Source of the DNA: Flavobacteriales bacterium
GTDB taxonomy: Bacteria; Bacteroidota; Bacteroidia; Flavobacteriales_D; Sanyastnellaceae
DNA: 64,000 nt
Direction: 5' to 3'
Assembly (NCBI GenBank): GCA_022447625.1
Contig: JAKVAX010000005.1
Location: 124,001 to 188,000, forward strand
Shown here: positions 45,149 through 54,100 of the stretch, piece by piece
Numbering within the stretch: position 1 is the stretch's first letter
Layout: each line of letters opens with the position of its first letter
The notes under the pieces: model-generated
What the model was told of the DNA's origin: nothing
What the model saw: only the letters and a program-made list of their open reading frames with translations
The model's database searches: none
Program-made: the position numbers and the translations under genes

Positions 45149-45811
45149 TTAAGCGTCGATGAATGGTAGCTCTGTGATGAAGTGCCACCAGATATCCGGA
45201 CGAAGAATCGTAATAAATGCTAATCCATATAGTGCTCCCCAGAGATGAGCGTCATGAGCGATGCCTGTTCCGCCTCGTTTAGCCATGTATGATTCGTAGA
45301 AGAAGAATAGCACTCCTGCCAACCAGGCTGGCATTGGGATGATAAAAAACAAGAGCAACTGATGCGTCGGAAACATCAAAATGTAAACGATCAGAATCGC
45401 AGAAACTGCTCCTGAAGCTCCCAACAAGTTGTACCCAGGATTGTCTTTGTGCTTGATGAGTCCAGGGATTGCGGCCGCGACAATCGCTCCAACATAGAGT
45501 ATGATGAAGTAGCTGAGACCTGTTGACTCTCCCCAGAAATCGTGTGAGCCGGTACCTTGGTTGAATACGTTTCGATTTGTAAACACCAACTCTAAAATCT
45601 CACCAAAACTAAAGAAGACGAACATGTTAAAGAACAAATGAGCGTAATCCTTATGAATCAAACCATGGGTCAACGCACGCCAATATTGTTTGTGGTTTAC
45701 AACGAGATACGGATTAAGTATCCATTGATCCAATTTCTGTCGGTCATTCCAAGCCCAAAGGCTGGCACCTACAGTAATGATGATGATGATGATGGTGATC
45801 GAAAGGCTCAT
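45149..45811 (-). CDS. Rhomboid-family intramembrane serine protease
   Basis: A 220-aa polytopic protein. The catalytic Ser is in GASGAVSA and the catalytic His in GIAHDAHLWGALYG. The first loop HGLIHKDYAHLFFNMFVFFSFG matches the HxxxxHxxxN pattern. Substrate unknown. It starts at the base next to the DUF4440 stop, so both are one transcript. The 3' end abuts heptad repeats. Confidence 0.9.
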   Translation of the reverse strand: MSLSITIIIIIITVGASLWAWNDRQKLDQWILNPYLVVNHKQYWRALTHGLIHKDYAHLFFNMFVFFSFGEILELVFTNRNVFNQGTGSHDFWGESTGLSYFIILYVGAIVAAAIPGLIKHKDNPGYNLLGASGAVSAILIVYILMFPTHQLLLFFIIPMPAWLAGVLFFFYESYMAKRGGTGIAHDAHLWGALYGLAFITILRPDIWWHFITELPFIDA

Positions 45812-46294
45812 TTAACTAGAATGGTCTGCAATGATAACCCATTCTCCGTTTTTCATCGTCCAGGTTAGGCTATAATGGCCTTGAAGTGTGTCTTGAGTGC
45901 GGAATAACTGCCATTGTCCGATAACCAAAGCAGAATTCTCATCTACCAAATCCATGTACAGGTTGGTGAATTTCAACTTGCCCATGGCTTCTGGGTTTGG
46001 ATATGACTTCTTGTAATTGTCTAATGTCGTTTGCCAGCCGTAGTTCAATCCACGACTTCCAATAAACATCAAAGAGTCACTCTCCCAGTATCCATCCATG
46101 AAAGCGTCCAGGTCGCCTTGATTCCAGGCTTCTTCCTGTGCTTGCATGGTTGCCTTGATCGAAGTAATCACATCTTCTTTTGTAGTCACAGATGGAACTA
46201 CCGATTCGGCGTTAGCCTGATCAGCACCTATAGCAGTGCAACTAATCAAGGCCACAACGAGCAAACAGTAAGATATGTATTCGAGGATGCGCAT
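45812..46294 (-). CDS. DUF4440/SnoaL-like lipoprotein
   Basis: A 160-aa protein from the ATG at 46294, which gives a lipoprotein signal ending LVVALISC. The NTF2-like fold is shown by AQEEAWNQGDLDAFMDGYWESDSLMFIG and the ending YSLTWTMKNGEWVIIADHSS. Earlier in-frame starts would overlap ychF. NTF2-like domains have diverse roles, so function is open. It lies 4 bp downstream of the ychF stop and directly before rhomboid. Confidence 0.8.
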   Translation of the reverse strand: MRILEYISYCLLVVALISCTAIGADQANAESVVPSVTTKEDVITSIKATMQAQEEAWNQGDLDAFMDGYWESDSLMFIGSRGLNYGWQTTLDNYKKSYPNPEAMGKLKFTNLYMDLVDENSALVIGQWQLFRTQDTLQGHYSLTWTMKNGEWVIIADHSS

Positions 46295-46298
46295 GAAA

Positions 46299-47396
46299 TT
46301 ATACGTTGAAGCGGAAGTGCATGATGTCGCCATCTTGAACGATGTACTCCTTCCCTTCAACCGACAGCTTTCCAGCTTCCTTCACTGCTTGTTCAGAACC
46401 TAATGACACGTAGTCATCATATTTAATGACTTCGGCACGAATGAATCCTTTTTCGAAATCAGTGTGGATAACCCCAGCTGCTTGTGGAGCAGTGAATCCA
46501 CGCTTGATTGTCCAAGCGCGTACTTCTTTTTCACCTGCAGTGAAGTATGTCTGAAGCTTCAGTAGATTGTAAGCTGATTTGATCAACTTCGCTACACCAG
46601 GCTCTTCCAAGCCGATGTCTGCCAAGAACATATCGCGTTCTTCTTGATCATCTAGTTCAGCAATGTCTGCTTCAATGGCCGCTCCAATAATGAGCACTTC
46701 TGCATCCTCAGCAGCAACTGCTGCCTTCACTTGATCAACGTATTGGTTACCGTTGACAACTGAACCTTCGTCAACATTGCACAAGTATAGAATTGGCTTC
46801 GACGTCAACAGCTGAAGCTCTTTCATCAATGGCTCTTCGCTTTCCTCCACTTCTACAGTACGTGCTGATTGCCCATTTTCAAGGGTAGCAATCACGCGGT
46901 TGTAGAAATCCATCTGCTTTTGTGCTTCCTTATCGCCTGTCTTCGCAGCACGAGCTGCCTTTTCCACGCGAGTGCCAATCGTTTCAAGATCTTTCAACTG
47001 AAGCTCGGTATCAATGATCTCCTTATCGCGCACTGGATCTACGCTCCCATCAACGTGAACTACATTTCCATCATCAAAACAGCGAAGCACGTGAATGATC
47101 GCATCGGTCTCACGAATATTCGCCAAGAACTTGTTTCCAAGCCCTTCACCCTTACTTGCCCCTTTCACCAATCCGGCGATATCAACGATCTCTACCGTGG
47201 TTGGTACAAGGTTCTGAGGCTGAACAATCTCAGACAGCTTATTAAGGCGCTCATCCGGAACAGTAATCACTCCAAGATTCGGCTCAATCGTACAGAACGG
47301 GAAGTTTGCACTCTGAGCTTTAGCGTTTGATAGACAATTGAAAAGCGTCGATTTCCCAACATTTGGTAGTCCGACAATTCCACATTTTAGAGCCAT
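46299..47396 (-). CDS. ychF: Redox-regulated ATPase YchF/OLA1
   Basis: A 365-aa Obg-family P-loop protein that binds ATP and ribosomes. Start MALKCGIVGLPNVGKST at 47396. Motifs: G1 GLPNVGKST, G3 DIAGLVKGASKGEGLG, G4 replaced by NVDE, and a C-terminal TGS-like domain AWTIKRGFTAPQAAGVIHTDFEKGFIRAEVI. Length and layout are standard. Confidence 0.95.
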   Translation of the reverse strand: MALKCGIVGLPNVGKSTLFNCLSNAKAQSANFPFCTIEPNLGVITVPDERLNKLSEIVQPQNLVPTTVEIVDIAGLVKGASKGEGLGNKFLANIRETDAIIHVLRCFDDGNVVHVDGSVDPVRDKEIIDTELQLKDLETIGTRVEKAARAAKTGDKEAQKQMDFYNRVIATLENGQSARTVEVEESEEPLMKELQLLTSKPILYLCNVDEGSVVNGNQYVDQVKAAVAAEDAEVLIIGAAIEADIAELDDQEERDMFLADIGLEEPGVAKLIKSAYNLLKLQTYFTAGEKEVRAWTIKRGFTAPQAAGVIHTDFEKGFIRAEVIKYDDYVSLGSEQAVKEAGKLSVEGKEYIVQDGDIMHFRFNV

Positions 47397-47460
47397 AGTT
47401 GTATTTAAACTGGCGGCAAAGATAATCTTTTCAGGACGTACGGTCAGCTCTCGTTGGGTA

Positions 47461-47481
47461 CCGGCGTCCGGCATCCGTGAT
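47461..47481. repeat. Heptad repeat locus E (left arm)
   Basis: CCGGCGT, CCGGCAT, CCGTGAT; bases 47461-47477 are the exact reverse complement of 47562-47578. Confidence 0.75.
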
Positions 47482-47554
47482 TGTCCTGTTTGTTTTCTTG
47501 AGTTGTGATCAACATCTAAATCACACTAATCCGACTAGCCTTGAAACATTCAAA

Positions 47555-47582
47555 CGGATGCCGGATGCCGGACGCCGGAATT
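47555..47582. repeat. Heptad repeat locus E (right arm)
   Basis: CGGATGC twice, CGGACGC, CGGAATT. With the left arm it forms a 17-bp perfect inverted repeat spaced by 84 bp between ychF and the transketolase gene. Confidence 0.75.
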
Positions 47583-47635
47583 CAGAACTTTCAAAGAAGT
47601 TTTAAACATCTACCAATCACCCGAAAGCGAAGGAG

Positions 47636-47643
47636 TACCTTTG
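47636..47643 (+). promoter_or_regulatory. -7 element of the transketolase operon
   Basis: TACCTTTG, an exact TAnnTTTG match, 20 bp before the start codon at 47664. Confidence 0.55.
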
Positions 47644-47663
47644 TTAGCGATATCTCTAGAGTT

Positions 47664-48509
47664 ATGAGCAACACACCTGAACTTCAATCGATCGCTTCTC
47701 AAGTTCGTCGTGACATCGTACGCATGGTACACGGCGCAAGCTCGGGTCATCCGGGCGGTTCACTTGGATGTACTGACTTCCTTGTGACACTCTATTTTGA
47801 TACCATGAACACCAAGGCACCGGAGTTCCATATGGACGGAAATGGCGAAGACCTATTCTTCCTTTCTAATGGACATATTTCACCGGTTTGGTATTCTACG
47901 CTAGCGCGGAAAGGGTTCTTCCCTGTAGCTGAGCTAGCTACCTTCCGTAAGATCGATACGCGTCTGCAAGGGCACCCAGCAACCGAAGAAGGATTGCCAG
48001 GTATCCGTGTAGCATCAGGATCGTTGGGTCAAGGACTAAGTGTAGCTCTTGGAGCTGCGCAAACAAAGAAATTGAATGGGGATGATAGCCTCGTATTCAC
48101 GCTTCACGGAGACGGTGAGCTACAAGAAGGTCAGATCTGGGAAGCAGCGATGTACGCGGCGCACCACAAGATTGACAACATCATTTCTACCGTTGACTAC
48201 AACAAGCAGCAAATCGATGGTTCTACTGACGAAGTAATGACCCTTGGTGATTTGCGTGCGAAGTGGGAAGCATTCGGTTGGACTGTTCTTGAAATGGACG
48301 GACATAACATCGACGCTATCAAATCAACGTTGGCAGAAGCAAAAGGAATGACTGGACAAGGAAAGCCGATCATCATCCTAATGACTACTGATATGGGTAA
48401 AGGTGTTGACTTCATGGAAGGAACACACAAATGGCATGGTGTAGCTCCAAACGACGAGCAACTTGCCTCTGCCCTCACACAACTAGAAGAAACGCTCGGA
48501 GATTACTAA
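47664..48509 (+). CDS. Transketolase, N-terminal (thiamine-pyrophosphate binding) subunit
   Basis: A 281-aa protein from the ATG at 47664 (MSNTPELQSIA). Conserved features: GHPGGSLGCTDF, SNGHISPVWYSTLARKG, VASGSLGQGLSVALGAA and the TPP/Mg motif GDGELQEGQIWEA. The partner C-terminal half is encoded 1.4 kb downstream after a VWA gene, whereas such halves are usually adjacent. It transfers two-carbon units in the pentose phosphate pathway. It contains an exact dispersed 13-mer read Thr-Leu-Ala-Arg-Lys. Confidence 0.92.
   Translation: MSNTPELQSIASQVRRDIVRMVHGASSGHPGGSLGCTDFLVTLYFDTMNTKAPEFHMDGNGEDLFFLSNGHISPVWYSTLARKGFFPVAELATFRKIDTRLQGHPATEEGLPGIRVASGSLGQGLSVALGAAQTKKLNGDDSLVFTLHGDGELQEGQIWEAAMYAAHHKIDNIISTVDYNKQQIDGSTDEVMTLGDLRAKWEAFGWTVLEMDGHNIDAIKSTLAEAKGMTGQGKPIIILMTTDMGKGVDFMEGTHKWHGVAPNDEQLASALTQLEETLGDY
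47899..47911 (+). repeat. Dispersed 13-mer, exact copy
   Basis: CGCTAGCGCGGAA inside the transketolase N subunit, in a third reading frame (Thr-Leu-Ala-Arg-Lys). Confidence 0.8.
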
Positions 48510-48542
48510 TCTCTTCTGGCATCGGTTTTGCACCGATCAGGC

Positions 48543-49898
48543 ATGAAGCAACTCCAACTGATCGCCATATTGATCCTTAGTTTGACTTTCGCTGGCGCGG
48601 AAGCCCAGACTACACGTATCCTTTTTGTCTTCGATGCTTCCAATAGCATGAATGGATATTGGGAAAGCGAACGCAAGATCAATACCGCGACTTCCCTTCT
48701 ATCACAATCTCTCGAAGAGCTTTACGGAATCGAAAACCTAGAGCTGGGTTTGCGTGTGTACGGACATCAAACGGTACACATTCCAGGTCAACAAGATTGT
48801 GACGATACTCAGCTGGTAGTTCCCATTTCAAGTGGAAACAACCTCGTTATCAAGAAAGAGCTATCACGAATTACTCCTAAAGGCACCACTCCTATAGCGA
48901 GATCTTTAGAGAAAGCCGCGGGAGACTTCACTGACTGCGAAGATTGCAGAAACATCATCATCCTGATTACTGACGGAATCGAAGCCTGTGATGAAGACCC
49001 TTGCGCCGTTTCAAGAGCACTTCAAGAAAAGAACATCATCGTCAAACCTTTCGTTATCGGCATAGGCCTTGATGAGAAGTACAAGTCAACGTTCGAATGT
49101 GTCGGAAACTATTTTGACGCAACGAATAAAGAGACCTTCGAAACGGTCTTAGACATCGTGATTACACAGGCTCTGAACAATACCAGTGTACAGTTCAACC
49201 TGATGGATGATAAAAACGAGCCAAAGGAAACGAATGTGGGGATCAGCTTGTACGATCAGAACACCGGAGAAAACCTCTACAACTTTGTACACACGTTGAA
49301 TAAGGTGGGCAATCCCGATACCCTGTCTCTTGATCCACTCCCTACTTATCGCGCTGTTGTGCATACCATTCCTACAATTGAAGTCACAGACCTTCGCGTC
49401 ACACCTGGTCAACATACTGAATTCGACATCCCTGCTGCACAGGGATTCTTGAAGTTTGAATTCTCTGGCCGTTCTGAATACGAATCACTTCAATGCATCA
49501 TCCGAAGAGATTGTGATATCGTGCATCACCAGCCCTTTGACAGCGAACAACGTTACTTGGCTGGAAGCTATGACCTCGAGATTCTCACAACACCTCGCAT
49601 CCATTTGGATAATGTAGAGATCAAGCCGAACGACGAAACCCGCATCGCTATCCCTTCGCCTGGTAGGCTCATGCTTAATACAGGAACAATGGGCTTTGGT
49701 GGCATTTACCTCATTGAAAAGAACGAACTAATTCAAGCAATTAAGTTCGATGAAGGCGACCCAAGTGGTCGATACATATTACAGCCTGGTAAGTACAAGT
49801 TGATCTTCAGATCACGCAGTTCAAACCAGACACTTTACACTATTGAAAAAGAGTTCACAATTTCCTCTGGAAGCAATACAACCATTAACCTGAATTGA
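48543..49898 (+). CDS. Secreted von Willebrand factor A domain protein
   Basis: A 451-aa protein from the ATG at 48543, with signal peptide MKQLQLIAILILSLTFAGAEAQ. The VWA domain has the MIDAS motif FVFDASNSM, a Thr in KGTTPIARSL and ILITDGIEACDED, so it should bind a divalent metal. Paired cysteines (CEDC, CDED..C) are conspicuous. The C-terminal ~200 residues are beta-rich repeats without a T9SS domain. It is inserted between the two transketolase genes with short gaps (33 and 14 bp). A one-mismatch dispersed 13-mer sits at the signal-cleavage region. Confidence 0.85.
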   Translation: MKQLQLIAILILSLTFAGAEAQTTRILFVFDASNSMNGYWESERKINTATSLLSQSLEELYGIENLELGLRVYGHQTVHIPGQQDCDDTQLVVPISSGNNLVIKKELSRITPKGTTPIARSLEKAAGDFTDCEDCRNIIILITDGIEACDEDPCAVSRALQEKNIIVKPFVIGIGLDEKYKSTFECVGNYFDATNKETFETVLDIVITQALNNTSVQFNLMDDKNEPKETNVGISLYDQNTGENLYNFVHTLNKVGNPDTLSLDPLPTYRAVVHTIPTIEVTDLRVTPGQHTEFDIPAAQGFLKFEFSGRSEYESLQCIIRRDCDIVHHQPFDSEQRYLAGSYDLEILTTPRIHLDNVEIKPNDETRIAIPSPGRLMLNTGTMGFGGIYLIEKNELIQAIKFDEGDPSGRYILQPGKYKLIFRSRSSNQTLYTIEKEFTISSGSNTTINLN

Positions 49899-49912
49899 AT
49901 TAATTTCTCGAC

Positions 49913-50875
49913 ATGAAAGAATATCCTGTACTCGGCAAGAAAGATACCCGCTCTGGATTTGGAGAAGGGCTTCTTGAACTAGGAAAGAGCAACCCGAACG
50001 TCGTAGCCCTCTGTGCTGACTTGACAGGGAGTTTGAAAATGAATGCTTTTCAGGATGAATTTCCTGACCGTTTCTTCCAAGTAGGTATTGCTGAAGCAAA
50101 CATGATGGGTCTGGCGGCTGGTATGACAATCGGCGGCAAGATTCCTTTCACAGGAACCTTCGCAAACTTCTCTACAGGAAGAGTTTACGATCAAATCCGC
50201 CAATCAATCGCATACAGCGGTAAGAACGTAAAGATCTGTGCTTCTCACGCCGGACTCACACTTGGAGAAGACGGTGCAACGCACCAAATCTTGGAGGATG
50301 TAGGTATGATGAAGATGCTACCACACATGACGGTAATCAACCCTTGTGACTTCAACCAGACGAAAGCAGCAACGATTGCGATTGCCGATCACGAAGGTCC
50401 AGTTTACCTGCGATTCGGTCGTCCAAAAGTCCCTATCTTCATTCCAGAAGATCAAGAGTTTATTATTGGTAAAGCACTAATGCTCAACGAAGGAACTGAT
50501 GTGACCATTATCGCCACAGGTCACCTTGTATGGGAAGCACTTGAGGCTGGAAAAGCACTCGCAGAAAAAGGAATTAGCGCTGAGATCATCAACATCCACA
50601 CGATCAAGCCATTGGATGAAGACGCGATCGTACGTTCAGCGAAAAAGACTGGCGCCGTAGTAGTAGCTGAAGAACACCAAGTCCTTGGTGGACTAGGAGG
50701 TTCAGTAGCCCAAGCGCTTTCTACACACGCCCCAACTCCAACCGAATTCGTGGCAGTAAACGATTCATTCGGTGAAAGTGGAACTCCAGCTCAATTGATG
50801 GAGAAATACGGATTGAACGCTGAAAGCATCATTGCGAAGGCCGAGAAAGTGATTTCGCGGAAAGCAATAGCTTAA
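49913..50875 (+). CDS. Transketolase, C-terminal subunit
   Basis: A 320-aa protein holding the pyrimidine-binding and C-terminal domains: [36 protein letters not shown] (with the catalytic Glu in GIAEAN), GEDGATHQ, and C-terminal [15 protein letters not shown]. It pairs with the N subunit at 47.7 kb. Heptad locus F begins directly after the stop. Confidence 0.92.
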   Translation: MKEYPVLGKKDTRSGFGEGLLELGKSNPNVVALCADLTGSLKMNAFQDEFPDRFFQVGIAEANMMGLAAGMTIGGKIPFTGTFANFSTGRVYDQIRQSIAYSGKNVKICASHAGLTLGEDGATHQILEDVGMMKMLPHMTVINPCDFNQTKAATIAIADHEGPVYLRFGRPKVPIFIPEDQEFIIGKALMLNEGTDVTIIATGHLVWEALEAGKALAEKGISAEIINIHTIKPLDEDAIVRSAKKTGAVVVAEEHQVLGGLGGSVAQALSTHAPTPTEFVAVNDSFGESGTPAQLMEKYGLNAESIIAKAEKVISRKAIA

Positions 50876-50878
50876 ACA

Positions 50879-50941
50879 GGCTTATGGCCTATGGCTTAAG
50901 GCCTAAGTGCCACTGCATACTGCTTACCGCATACAGCATAC
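50879..50941. repeat. Heptad repeat locus F
   Basis: Nine units in phase: GGCTTAT, GGCCTAT, GGCTTAA, GGCCTAA, GTGCCAC, TGCATAC, TGCTTAC, CGCATAC, AGCATAC, between the transketolase stop and a terminator. Confidence 0.88.
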
Positions 50942-50942
50942 A

Positions 50943-50970
50943 AAAAGGCGTCCCGAAAGGGCGCCTTTTT
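50943..50970. terminator. Bidirectional intrinsic terminator
   Basis: AAAAGGCGTCCC/GGGCGCCTTTT hairpin with A/T runs on both sides between convergent transketolase and dapA genes. Confidence 0.8.
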
Positions 50971-50988
50971 CTGTACTTTGTTTGACGC

Positions 50989-51864
50989 TTAGGCGATGCT
51001 ATTCGCTTCTGCGATCAATGCCGCTTTTGTCTTTTCTGAGACGGGAAGAAGCGGTAGTCTCATATGGTGTTCGCAAATGTTTAGATGCTTGAGAACCTCC
51101 TTTACCCCGCCTGGGTTTCCTTCTACGAAGAGGAATTCGATCATGTGTTTGAATTGGAAGTGAATCGGCTTAGCTATGTCTAGGTTACCTTTCATCGCCG
51201 CATGAACCATCTTTCCGAATTCAGCTGGGTAGGCGTTACCAACCACGGAAATCAATCCTTCAGCACCTAGTGCGATCATTGGTAATGTCAATCCATCATC
51301 TCCCGAGATCACTTGGAAATTTGATGGTTTATGTTGAATGATCTCTTCGATTTGAGAAAGATCACCACTTGCCTCTTTCATGGCTGCAATGTTCTCGTGG
51401 TCTGCGAGCGCTAGCGTAGTTTCGGCCAGCATATTCGACCCAGTTCTTCCCGGAACGTTGTAAAGTATAATTGGAGCCGGTGCCGCTTCGGCGATAGCCT
51501 GATAGTGAGCAACAATACCAGCTTGTGTAGGCTTATTGTAATATGGGCTTACCGATAGAATCGCTGAAACACCATCCGCATTGAAAGACTTCATTTGATC
51601 AACGACCATCGAAGTGCTATTCCCCCCTATCCCAAAGGCAACTTTCGTTCTCCCTTGATTCACATCTAACACGTAATCAAGCACTTTACGCTTTTCATCA
51701 GAAGTGAGCGCCGGTGACTCACCGGTAGTGCCTTGAACAACCAAAACATCTACACCACCTTCAATTAGGTGCTCGGTGAGGTTCTTAAGTCCGTTAAAAT
51801 CAATGTTTCCATCGGCAGTGAATGGAGTGACCATGGCAACTCCTAGTCCGCTGAGATCGATCAT
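50989..51864 (-). CDS. dapA: 4-hydroxy-tetrahydrodipicolinate synthase
   Basis: First committed enzyme of lysine/diaminopimelate synthesis, 291 aa. The start ATG at 51864 overlaps the DUF6913 stop (ATGA) and precedes GVAMVTPFTADGNID. The pyruvate Schiff-base Lys is in AAMKEASGD, the catalytic Tyr in LYNVPGRTGSN, and the phosphate/GTTGES loop in VVQGTTGESPAL. Confidence 0.95.
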   Translation of the reverse strand: MIDLSGLGVAMVTPFTADGNIDFNGLKNLTEHLIEGGVDVLVVQGTTGESPALTSDEKRKVLDYVLDVNQGRTKVAFGIGGNSTSMVVDQMKSFNADGVSAILSVSPYYNKPTQAGIVAHYQAIAEAAPAPIILYNVPGRTGSNMLAETTLALADHENIAAMKEASGDLSQIEEIIQHKPSNFQVISGDDGLTLPMIALGAEGLISVVGNAYPAEFGKMVHAAMKGNLDIAKPIHFQFKHMIEFLFVEGNPGGVKEVLKHLNICEHHMRLPLLPVSEKTKAALIAEANSIA

Positions 51865-52415
51865 TTTAGAGTAAGGTTTGAGAGGTAAAAGTTTATTTGC
51901 TTCCAATATTCATCAAGGCTGCATCCAGACTGCACTTCTAGTGAGAAGTCGTACATCTCTTCTGCGCCACTTAATGATGCGCCTGCTTTCATTTTCGCCT
52001 TCGAATGACGAAGAATATAATCAAGGGGAACTGAAGGGCTCAATCGCAAATCAATAAGTATATCAAAAGGCTCTTGAAGGAAGTTCATTAGGTTCACCTT
52101 AGGCTTCATGTGCCAGTTGAGATCACCCTTTGTAAAGTACATGTATTCAAGCTTTTGAAGCTGATAAATCGGCAACTGTTTTATTGGCTTGTCTACATAA
52201 CCCAATGCACATGCTCTGCGCACTCCATATTCCTCATGAACGAAACGTACGAGGCGCTGAATTTGCTTGAAATAGGCTTCGTCTTTGTCTTCATAAAGGA
52301 AGGCAACGCTGTTCGCATTTGACAGATTCGTGCCTGTGCGTTCGCGCTGAGCTGGTTGCTCGCGTTCCAGGAAATACTTCCCGGCCTTCTCCTTCATTCG
52401 TTGTACAATCGCCAT
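51861..52415 (-). CDS. DUF6913 family protein
   Basis: A 184-aa soluble protein from the ATG at 52415 (MAIVQRMKEKAG). It contains SVAFLYEDKDEAYFKQIQRLVRF, FDILIDLRLSPSVPLDYILRHSKAKMKAG and a Tyr/Phe-rich C-terminus. It is conserved in Bacteroidota, commonly beside dapA as here; function unknown. It is translationally coupled to dapA. Confidence 0.72.
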   Translation of the reverse strand: MAIVQRMKEKAGKYFLEREQPAQRERTGTNLSNANSVAFLYEDKDEAYFKQIQRLVRFVHEEYGVRRACALGYVDKPIKQLPIYQLQKLEYMYFTKGDLNWHMKPKVNLMNFLQEPFDILIDLRLSPSVPLDYILRHSKAKMKAGASLSGAEEMYDFSLEVQSGCSLDEYWKQINFYLSNLTLK

Positions 52416-52556
52416 ATCCCAAAAATACCGCTTCAAGCGGGGTGCAAAGGTACAGACATTCCAATTGTTGTTAACACGCGCTGCTGGACATCCATCGAAT
52501 CAATAACTTTTTGTGTCTATCTCCCGTTAAATCAATAGACCCAGCGCATTAGCCCT

Positions 52557-53267
52557 ATGAATGAACATTGGATCACCGATGGCATAATCGATGCCGAATA
52601 CAAGCAGTACTTATTTCTTGCTTGGGTACAGCGAATCAAACAAGAGTTCCGCAACAGTAGACTCTACCCTGCTTTGGCTCAGCTGATTACCCAACATCAG
52701 AATCTCAACAAGTTAGAGGCCGATCGTCAGCAAATGAATGATCTACTAGACAAAGATCTGGTTGGTTTCGACATGAAAAAGATGCGCTTGATTTATAAGG
52801 CCTTGAACAGCATGCCGGAGCTCGATAATTACCTCGAAGAAATGATCCAATTCGCTGTTCCTCATGTAGAAAAGATGCTTCAGGAGGGCAAATCAATCTA
52901 TCAAATGGTGGAGGAGCATATGTTCTTCACTCCCGTTGGAGTGATGCCCTTGTACCGCAATGAAGGCTACCTTTTCTTATACAACGAGCCCATGAAAGAG
53001 GTGTTCTTGTATCGTTTCCTCATGAGTCGATTACAAGCGGCGAATGAAGGGTATCATCGATTAGAAACGGAATTGATCGCTTCTAGACCAAAAAAGCTCT
53101 CTGAGAGCTTCGAAACGATCAAGACTGAACTGATCCGAAACTTCAGAGAGCTTCCTAATCCTGCGACTTTCTTAATCCGAACTGAGTTCGCTTTCCCGCT
53201 CACAGAGACCTTACTTCCTGTGGCTAAGCGTCGACTCGTTATCGAATTAAACAAGCTCTCAGCGTAG
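52557..53267 (+). CDS. Conserved hypothetical protein (Bacteroidota)
   Basis: A 236-aa cytoplasmic, mostly helical protein, acidic in the middle (LEEMIQFAVPHVEKMLQEG). I recognise no domain. The C-terminal half (FRELPNPATFLIRTEFAFPLTETLLPVAKRRL) appears conserved in the phylum by memory of similar neighbourhoods only. It stands alone on the + strand and overlaps the pirin gene's 3' end by 9 bp. Confidence 0.7.
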   Translation: MNEHWITDGIIDAEYKQYLFLAWVQRIKQEFRNSRLYPALAQLITQHQNLNKLEADRQQMNDLLDKDLVGFDMKKMRLIYKALNSMPELDNYLEEMIQFAVPHVEKMLQEGKSIYQMVEEHMFFTPVGVMPLYRNEGYLFLYNEPMKEVFLYRFLMSRLQAANEGYHRLETELIASRPKKLSESFETIKTELIRNFRELPNPATFLIRTEFAFPLTETLLPVAKRRLVIELNKLSA

Positions 53268-54098
53268 GCCCATCGGCACGTCTAGGAGCAGGAGCTCACT
53301 ATCTTCTGAGAACTGAATGTCTAATTGGTTGGTTTCTGAAACACCCAGTGCATCGCGTTCTGAGAGTTCATGGCCATCAATTGTAGCTTTCCCTTTAATC
53401 AAGAATGCATACACTCCGTTTCCTTCGCGTGCGATATCGTACTTCGTTGATTTTCCTGCTTCGAAGTTTCCCAAAGAGAAGTAAGCATCCTGGTTAATCC
53501 AGATGGAACCATCTTCTTCAGGACTTACCACACGTTGGAATCGGTTCTGACGATCTTCAACTGGATAGCTCTTCTGATCATATCGTGGTTCAATGTTACG
53601 CTCCTTTGGGAATACCCAGATCTGAAGGAACTTTACTAGATCTTCTTTGCTCTTGTTGTACTCTGAGTGGTAAACTCCAGTACCCGCAGACATAATCTGT
53701 ACATCACCTTGACGAATGACAGAGGCATTCCCCATGCTATCTTGGTGTTCCAAATCTCCTTGCAACGGAATGCTTACGATTTCCATATTCTCATGCGGGT
53801 GCTTTCCAAAGCCCATTCCTGCGTCAACGGTATCATCGTTAAGCACACGAAGCGTTCCAAAATGCATGCGCTCTGGGTTATGGTAACTCGCAAAGCTGAA
53901 TGAATGGTGACTATTCAACCATCCGTGATTCGCATGTCCACGGCTGTCAGCAGCGTGGAAAGTGTATTGAGCTGTCTTTGTATCCATGGGTTTGTTGTTT
54001 TTAGTGTTCTCCTTAGTTGTGAATGCACGTCCAGCGAAGGCCAAACTTCCGGCGGCAACGCCAAGGACGCTCTTTCGTAAAAAGTCTTTTCTGTTCAT
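53259..54098 (-). CDS. Pirin-family protein with an N-terminal signal sequence
   Basis: A 279-aa bicupin. Pirin motifs: GHANHGWLNSHHSFSFASY, GFGKHPHENMEIVSIPLQG and AGTGVYHSEYN, which hold the His/Glu metal ligands. Some pirins are quercetinases. Unusually, the first ~27 residues form an N-terminal sequence of Tat type (RKDFLRKSVLGVAAGSLAFAG), though with Arg-Lys rather than Arg-Arg. Pirins are usually cytoplasmic. It lies 2 bp downstream of the nitroreductase gene. Confidence 0.85.
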   Translation of the reverse strand: MNRKDFLRKSVLGVAAGSLAFAGRAFTTKENTKNNKPMDTKTAQYTFHAADSRGHANHGWLNSHHSFSFASYHNPERMHFGTLRVLNDDTVDAGMGFGKHPHENMEIVSIPLQGDLEHQDSMGNASVIRQGDVQIMSAGTGVYHSEYNKSKEDLVKFLQIWVFPKERNIEPRYDQKSYPVEDRQNRFQRVVSPEEDGSIWINQDAYFSLGNFEAGKSTKYDIAREGNGVYAFLIKGKATIDGHELSERDALGVSETNQLDIQFSEDSELLLLDVPMGLR

Positions 54099-54100
54099 GC

